From JBLRWS01 sp047921075 (GTDB lineage: Bacteria > Bacteroidota > Rhodothermia > Balneolales > Balneolaceae), in the NCBI GenBank assembly GCA_047921075.1, contig JBLRWS010000006.1:7479-71478 (forward strand): a stretch of 64,000 nucleotides of DNA, written 5' to 3'. The notes beneath the pieces are model-generated. The model did not search any database. It saw nothing but the letters and a program-made list of their open reading frames with translations, and was not told where the DNA came from. This document shows positions 62,811 through 64,000 of this stretch, piece after piece. A program made the position numbers and the translations under genes. Every line of letters begins with the position of its first letter. Within the stretch, counting starts at the first letter, position 1.

Positions 62811-64000
62811 ATGAACCGAACCGCGGCTTGTTTTGCAGCATTTGCTGCATTGCTCTTATACCTGACTCCAAACACTTCCCTGGCGCAAGAAAAAGCAAAA
62901 AAAGACAGCAGCTTTGTGTTCGATACCATTTATCTGGAGCGGGTGCAGGTGGTGGGGCGTCCCGCCTGGCAAACAACCATTCCCGGCGCCGCCACATACA
63001 TCAGCACCGAAGAGTTGCGCAAGCAATCGTATGATGATATTAACCGCGTGCTTCGTTCCGTAAGCGGAATCAACATTCAGGAGGAGGATGGCTTTGGCCT
63101 GCGGCCGAACATTGGTATTCGGGGTGCGGGTGTGGAGCGCAGCACAAAAGTGAACCTGATGGAAGATGGTGTTTTAATCTCTCCGGCACCCTACTCTGCA
63201 CCGGCTGCTTACTACTTTCCCATGGTTGGCCGTATGAGCGCCGTGGAGGTTCGCAAGGGTTCTTCACAAATTAAATACGGTCCCAACTCAACCGGCGGTG
63301 CCATAAACCTTGTATCGACCCCCATTCCGTTCGAGGTGTCGGCTAATGGCGAAGTGAGCCTCGGCGAGAACAATGCCAATAAATTCCATGGAAATGTCGG
63401 TGCCACATTTGGCAATTTCGGTTTTCTGATTGAGGGGATGAACATCTCCGATGATGGCTTCAAACGCCTTGATAACGGCGGCGATACCGGGTTCGAAATC
63501 ACCGACCTGATGGCGAAACTGATGGTTCGGACCAAAGACAATGCCTCGGTCTATCAGCGGCTCGAGTTCAAAGCCGGTTATTATGATGAGGTATCGGATG
63601 AAACCTATCTGGGACTCACCCGGAGTGATTTTGACCAATCACCGTTTCGGCGCTATGCCGGCTCGCAGGTAGATCAAATGACCGCCGACCACACTCAATT
63701 TATGCTGCGGCATTTCGCTCTCTTTTCCGAGCGTTTCAATATTACTACGACAGCGTATCGAAATGATTTTTCGAGAAATTGGTATAAACTCGAGAGTGTC
63801 AATAGCACCGATATATCGACTATTTTGCGAACTCCGGAACAATTTACGGCAGAAATGGATTTTCTGCGTGGCACCAACAGCCCCGATGATGCCCTGACCG
63901 TTCGCGCCAACAACCGAACCTATTTTTCAACCGGTATCGAAACCATTCTCTCTTTTAACAATGATTGGGGTCGATTCACTAACGATCTTGAGTTTGGAAT
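62811..64000 (+). CDS. TonB-dependent receptor, FecA-like (3' end cut by window)
   Basis: An open frame from ATG 62811 runs off the window after 396 codons. It begins with a signal peptide (1-25, ending TSLAQ), then a plug domain (about 45-170) with GRPAWQTTIPGAATYIS, DDINRVLRSVSGINIQ, GIRGAG and the GPNSTGGAINLVSTP motif, and the first barrel strands. EDGVLISPAPYSAP and FPMVGRM are close to iron(III) dicitrate receptors of the FecA type. Upstream Fur-like operators and the divergent haem gene point to iron uptake. No signalling (STN) domain is present at the N-terminus. Confidence 0.88.
   Translation, partial: MNRTAACFAAFAALLLYLTPNTSLAQEKAKKDSSFVFDTIYLERVQVVGRPAWQTTIPGAATYISTEELRKQSYDDINRVLRSVSGINIQEEDGFGLRPNIGIRGAGVERSTKVNLMEDGVLISPAPYSAPAAYYFPMVGRMSAVEVRKGSSQIKYGPNSTGGAINLVSTPIPFEVSANGEVSLGENNANKFHGNVGATFGNFGFLIEGMNISDDGFKRLDNGGDTGFEITDLMAKLMVRTKDNASVYQRLEFKAGYYDEVSDETYLGLTRSDFDQSPFRRYAGSQVDQMTADHTQFMLRHFALFSERFNITTTAYRNDFSRNWYKLESVNSTDISTILRTPEQFTAEMDFLRGTNSPDDALTVRANNRTYFSTGIETILSFNNDWGRFTNDLEFG

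Overview
This is a bacterial chromosome segment of about 50-55% G+C. The gene content suggests a marine or halophilic member of the Balneolota/Rhodothermota, within the wider Bacteroidota neighbourhood. Supporting signs are a SusC/SusD outer-membrane pair, a Bacteroidetes-type Hc1 histone-like small protein, many lipoprotein signals, few Shine-Dalgarno sites, a UMF1-type transporter and FecA-like and SusC-like TonB receptors. The phylum is inferred from gene content; no 16S rRNA gene is present.

Region 1 (1-16.4 kb): the tail of a homoserine dehydrogenase gene (thrA-like), then a full division and cell-wall (dcw) cluster: mraZ, rsmH, ftsL, ftsI with two PASTA domains, murE, mraY, murD, ftsW, murG, murC, ftsQ, ftsA, ftsZ. 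Most neighbours overlap by 1-8 bases. The mraZ promoter carries a textbook MraZ operator (three TGGGN boxes, 10-base spacing), and a second array of four such boxes lies on the opposite strand 120 bases upstream. A short sequence, (T)TAGCAATC, recurs in almost every non-coding gap of the cluster and looks undescribed. ftsW has no ATG, GTG or TTG where its conserved first helix should begin.

Region 2 (16.4-32.4 kb): a SusD/SusC pair on the minus strand, two bPH2 membrane proteins, a stand-alone response regulator, glycine decarboxylase GcvP, two secreted beta-propeller proteins (one with a His-rich loop), a ZIP metal transporter behind a DtxR/MntR-type palindrome, a DUF2459 lipoprotein and a GhrA-like dehydrogenase.

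Region 3 (32.5-47.5 kb): a umuDC pair whose UmuD has lost both catalytic residues, a DinB-fold protein, an untracked 58-residue Hc1 histone-like gene, a UMF1 transporter, a GH3 hexosaminidase, TPR proteins, acylphosphatase, gamma-glutamyltransferase, TauE/SafE, PhzF and MutS2.

Region 4 (47.6-57.9 kb, all minus strand): a complete reductive pyrimidine breakdown operon. In transcription order it holds CoA-acylating semialdehyde dehydrogenase, a degraded four-helix-bundle gene, a class III aminotransferase, an NCS1 transporter with an extra ~100-residue domain, dihydropyrimidinase, beta-ureidopropionase, PreT and PreA. Together these would import uracil/thymine (or their dihydro or hydantoin relatives), reduce and open the ring, release beta-alanine, transaminate it and oxidise the semialdehyde to an acyl-CoA. 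Two gaps in this operon hold inverted arrays of a degenerate GGGTTRC heptamer, one of them surrounding the four-helix-bundle gene, which suggests a small mobile element in filled and empty forms.

Region 5 (58-64 kb): a haem and iron group: a HemD-like protein, an AhpD-like protein, an SGNH hydrolase, HemY-type protoporphyrinogen oxidase and the start of a FecA-like TonB receptor. The last two are divergent across a region with two copies of TTAGA-N5-TCTAA, a likely Fur-family operator.
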